NCBI GenBank assembly: GCA_013397115.1
Contig: VWZW01005504.1
Location: forward strand, 677,412 to 741,411
Source of the DNA: Edolisoma coerulescens
Lineage: Eukaryota; Chordata; Aves; Passeriformes; Campephagidae
Length of the DNA stretch: 64,000 bases
Reading direction: 5' to 3'
Shown here: positions 60,086-64,000 of the stretch, one piece after another
Numbering within the stretch: the stretch's first letter is position 1
How the letters are laid out: each line of letters starts with the position of its first letter
Made by a program: the position numbers and the translations under genes
Notes under the pieces: generated by a model
What the model was told of the DNA's origin: nothing
Database searches by the model: none
Seen by the model: only the letters and a program-made list of their open reading frames with translations

Positions 60086-63000
60086 GAAAATGAGTTAATT
60101 GCTGTTTGCCAACTGCTTTCATCTCTTTGGATGAATCAGATTGAGGCCATATATGTGAGTGTATATAATTTTGCATGTGTATTTTTATTTGGAGCTTGCT
60201 TATGTCTTGGAGCATAGCTTCTTCAGGTCAACACTGGTTATCTGCTTGGCAGGGAGCCCCTATTGTACATTTCTGATGTAATGCAAATCATAGCAATGAG
60301 AAACACATAAGTGAAAGGTATTACACTTATCATCATCATTAGCTGTTGTTGTTGTTGTTATTGCTGTTCTTATTATTATTGTCTCACACTTGGATGTAGA
60401 GATAGGACCACTTTAAAAAAATATGGCCCCAAGAAAGAAGTCTTCTGTTCTTGGGATTAAGTCTCTAAAAATAAAAGAAATGGGAGAGGCCTGGGCCTGG
60501 AGCTGCCTTTACACAAATGTGTTGATGTAAAGTTTCCCAGGGGCATCACCAAATCTCTAAATTCATTTATTTATAGGCTTTACCACTCAGGAACTGACCT
60601 ATGCAAGTGCTTGGCCAGTGGGTGGTTCTCACCAAAACAATAAATCTCCTCCCTCGGGGAGGAGTCATAGCACTCATGACTTGTTTGATTTTGGGAAACA
60701 GAAGGAAATTGGTGTGAGAGACTCAGAGGGAAATAATAAGGAGAAATTCTCTAAACCATAGATGCAGCTCTTGAAAGAAGTCCAAGGGCTGTATAACATC
60801 TTGGGAGCAAAGCCTGTTCCTCAACCATCATTGGAGGCACTATGGACTGTACCTTGTCTGTGACACATGGAGCTGGCTCTGCTACTGAAGGATGTGGAGT
60901 TGCCTACGGAGGCCAAAGGGGTCACCATTGCTTTGGGAAGCAGGGCTGGAGCAAGCAGCAGTCAACAGCAATCTGGTGTGCTTGAAAGGTATGATATTTA
61001 AATATACGTAAGTGTTAACTATAAATCTTGTCATTCTTTCATTCAAGGCACTCGACCATCAGAATTTCTTCAAATGTGGCCAGATTCCCCAGTCCTATCT
61101 GACCCTCACTATCTGTGCTGCTACCTTTGTTGGGTGGTAGCAGTCACCTTTGCCTCTCTGGAGTGGTAGCACCAAAACCACTACCTCTGCAGCTCTAGAA
61201 AAAGCTTTAGCCTTGTGGCAAATCTCATCAGAAAGAGACTTAAGGAGTGAAAGGAACAAAATCCAGATTTGCTAGTGTCTCATTCTCTGCCTCAAGTACC
61301 AGGTTCTCCTTTCTCTGGGTTGCAATCTCCCAGTTTACATCTGAGTTTGAAAGCACCCTCCCCATGGGCGGACTGCAAAGCTTTGGAACTTCTGCTCTTT
61401 CAGTATTGTGGACTGCAGCAACAGTACAGCATCCTCCATATCAAGGTGTTGGCACGTTGTGTCTGGACTCATTCCCAGGCCCCATGGTTGGAGAAACACA
61501 CATTTTCTACCCAGTGGCTCTTCCAGTTCCTCCTTCCACAAGATTGAAAGGATGGGGAAGATTTTATCCAGGCTTTCCATGTGTGGTTGAATTTTGCCCG
61601 TAAGGACTTGTTTTTGCTCATCCCACACTTTCGTCACACCAAGTATGAAATATCTAATAGACTGGGATGCAAATGCTGTTAAAGTGTTAACTTGTGTGAT
61701 TTTTTGTTCTAGATTGCAGTGCTTGTCATTATTTAAGTTAGATTGGTTATCTCATTTTGTTGTTTCACTCTGCTTGCTTTACTTGCTATTTATTGGTTGA
61801 CTTTTATAATGACTATGATTAAATTAATAGATTTTAGAATGTAAATTAGTTTCCAGTAGTGTTTATTAGATACATCTACAGATAGGGTTTAAATAAAAAC
61901 ACAGCCTGAAATCGGAGTTGCAGTGCATTCTAATCTTAATGGGTGGCATGGACCTAACCCTCTCTTTGTTAGGTTTGGGTATCTGGAACAATTCTTTTTA
62001 GTCCACCTCTGAAAACCACTAGGGCAGATGTTGGCACAAATTAATTTTTTTTTCTCTTTCTTATAGGGGCCCAACTTTGTTCAGATACAGACACCCCAGG
62101 GAAGCGATCAAGTTTTGCAGGCTAAAGAGGACTTATTCACTGTTGAAAAGGCTCCATAGGAAAGCTAATCAAAGACAAACTTTCAGCAGGAGTTAGAAAG
62201 TCTAAAGGATAGCAGCAGAAATTCCCCATGCTTCCTGTGCCTCCAAAGGCCTTTTTACTTGCTAGTACATTTAGCTCCTGCTTCTTTTTTGCAAAAGATC
62301 ATTATTAACTGACTCTGTCACACACACACTTCGGTCTAAACTGTTTTTGGCAGCAAACAGGTCAGTAATATTAAAATTGCAACAGGTGAAGGGTACCTGT
62401 ATGTCTCCACTTTTGCATGTAGTCATCTGTGATTACTGGTGGTGATTCTTGACTCCATGGAGCTCTTGAGAGTCATCTGGATCTTTGTGCTGGAAGGCAT
62501 CAGGAAAAAGCAGTCTTTCCAAAGCATTTTGCAGTTATTCCCAGTTATTGGTATGATACCAGGTCTGCTGGGATTTCGAGAAGGATCATCCTGGCTTGCC
62601 ATACAGGACCCCATCCTCCACAGAATCAGCTCACCAGCTCACAGTGCAACTACTGACATGGAACCCAAAACCATAAAGTCTCTCTTGCTCTGCCCTGCTC
62701 ATCGGGAAGCAAGTCCTTGCTCTTGACTTTTCCTGCCCCTGCCACCCTTGCCTTTTGCACAGGCACATGTGCCCGGATGGTTTTTGCTTCACAGCTCCTT
62801 CTGCTCCTTTAAAGCAATTACGTGGGGAATGTTAGTGATGCAAACTTGTTTAAACCTGAGCACACAGTTAAGTCAGCTTTGTAATTAATTGCCTCATCAC
62901 TGCAGTCATCCTTCAGGAATGCTGTGCTGCTGGTTCAGGAGTAAGAAAGGGCCAGATCCCCAGCAGAGATCCCCCAAAGTGAATGAAATCATGAAGCTGT

Positions 63001-64000
63001 GCAGGAGGCCAGGTCTGACCCCCAAAAACAGTGAAGAGGGAGTGGCATCACCGTGGGCCCACCAACAACCCAGTATGCAGAGGTGGGCATGGGGATGCTG
63101 TGAGAGTTGCCAGTGCGCCACTGGTTTTGTCCCAGGGAAAGGATTTGTTTCCCCAAGGCATGGCCTTTGCAGTCATCCCCCCAGGGTACTGCATCATGGC
63201 AGGACTGCTTTCCACCGGGTCAGGTGCCTCAGAGCCCTCCGGGGCTCACACCCAGAAGGGGAGAGAGTAAGCAAGGAACCCACTACCAGCATGTGAGAGC
63301 TGATGGAAACAGCATGGGACTGAAAAACATGTCACTGGGGGCCTGTCTAGAGACGCGTATGGATGCTGTGGAGGTATGGTGGCAGCACCTTCTCCCTCAT
63401 GTACCTGCGGTGAGAACTAACAAAGGCTGAAGCCATAAAGCTCCAATTACTATTATCTTCTTTCTACTCACATCTAAATCTGCCAAGGGTGAGTATGTTC
63501 AGAAGGTGATTTTACCGACACAATCTCTCATTGACATGGGGCTCTCTTGTACATGTGAGGAGAAGAGAGAAAAAGGAGAACCAACTTCTCAAAGAGTGAC
63601 AAGTAAGTGAAGAGAGGGAGAAGAAAGAAGAAAGCCAGTAAGTGAGAAAACACAGGATGGAGGGAGCTGTGCTTACAAGGAGAGAGCAGAGAGTGATGAT
63701 GACAAGGGGTGCCAAACTGAGAAGCAACCTGGACAACTTCTGGATCACTTCATGGCCATCTCTTGAGTCCCTGGACCTCTTAGAAAGCTGCTGTCTATTA
63801 TGGATGAAAAAAAGGCTGAAAGATAGATAGCTATTTCAGATAAGAGCTATTCTTAATATTTGTGGCAAGTTTTTAATTGCTTCTTACATTCCAATTAAAT
63901 AACTACATAGAGGAAAAGACGAGGGTCTGAATTAGAGGCGAGGTGAATGATGTGGGTAGCAGAAACTTCAGCACAAGTCCTGCTCAGAGAGTAGCCCAGG
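60086..64000. other. Non-coding, nothing supported
   Basis: Contains an ATC/GTT/ATT trinucleotide region (60331-60381) and a purine-rich stretch (63550-63650). At 61247-61637 both strands are open for about 100 codons; at 62423-62726 likewise. Neither has convincing splice sites or a recognised peptide, so I call no gene. The block might include exons of the minus-strand gene's 5' part that I could not prove. Confidence 0.4.
60331..60381. repeat. Mixed trinucleotide repeat (ATC, TTG, ATT)
   Basis: Successive short runs of ATC, GTT and ATT units, a compound microsatellite. Confidence 0.8.

Noticed and set aside
1..64000. Search for bacterial-type operons, CRISPR arrays, rRNA, tRNA, phage or retroviral genes
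   Set aside because: No ribosome-binding-site spacing, no regularly spaced repeats, no tRNA clover-leaf or rRNA sequence, and no paired long terminal repeats or gag/pol/env-like frames; content is vertebrate intron and intergenic DNA.

Overview
The window looks like bird nuclear DNA from a short-read draft assembly. It carries CR1 retrotransposon 3' ends of the avian type, an older amniote CR1 copy and two MIR-type SINE remnants. I see no mammalian L1/Alu, no operons, rRNA, tRNA or CRISPR. Its few gaps (6721, 21018, 21373-21390, 30931) all sit in or beside A or T runs, the usual failure point of such assemblies. Most of the window is AT-rich non-coding DNA. None of the long single-frame ORFs is a complete gene.

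The main content is a set of minus-strand exons, found by joining open frame, splice acceptor/donor sequences and reading phase. Between about 50.1 kb and 33.95 kb, fourteen exons read towards lower coordinates and end in a stop codon at 33953-33955. Reading phase fits at every join except one unresolved stretch (41637-45262), where at least one exon is missing. The peptides are leucine-rich and helical, as in HEAT/armadillo alpha-solenoid proteins. I do not recognise the protein and give no symbol. The 5' end probably lies above 50.1 kb, with weak further candidates at 50.7-51.0 kb and perhaps beyond the window. Two CR1 copies fall inside its introns.

At the low end (1.3-3.4 kb) a second short series of minus-strand exons ends in a stop codon at 1304-1306. 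It may be the 3' end of a separate, tandemly arranged gene, or an alternative 3' end of the same locus. An isolated 95-codon open frame at 14382-14666 (minus) may be a further exon.

The remaining sequence is introns, intergenic DNA, simple repeats and unique AT-rich blocks that look like conserved non-coding elements (best at 16540-16760, 52040-53170 and 54420-55230). These blocks have homeodomain- and POU-type sites. All exon calls rest on reading the sequence by eye, so boundaries are proposals to test with RNA evidence.
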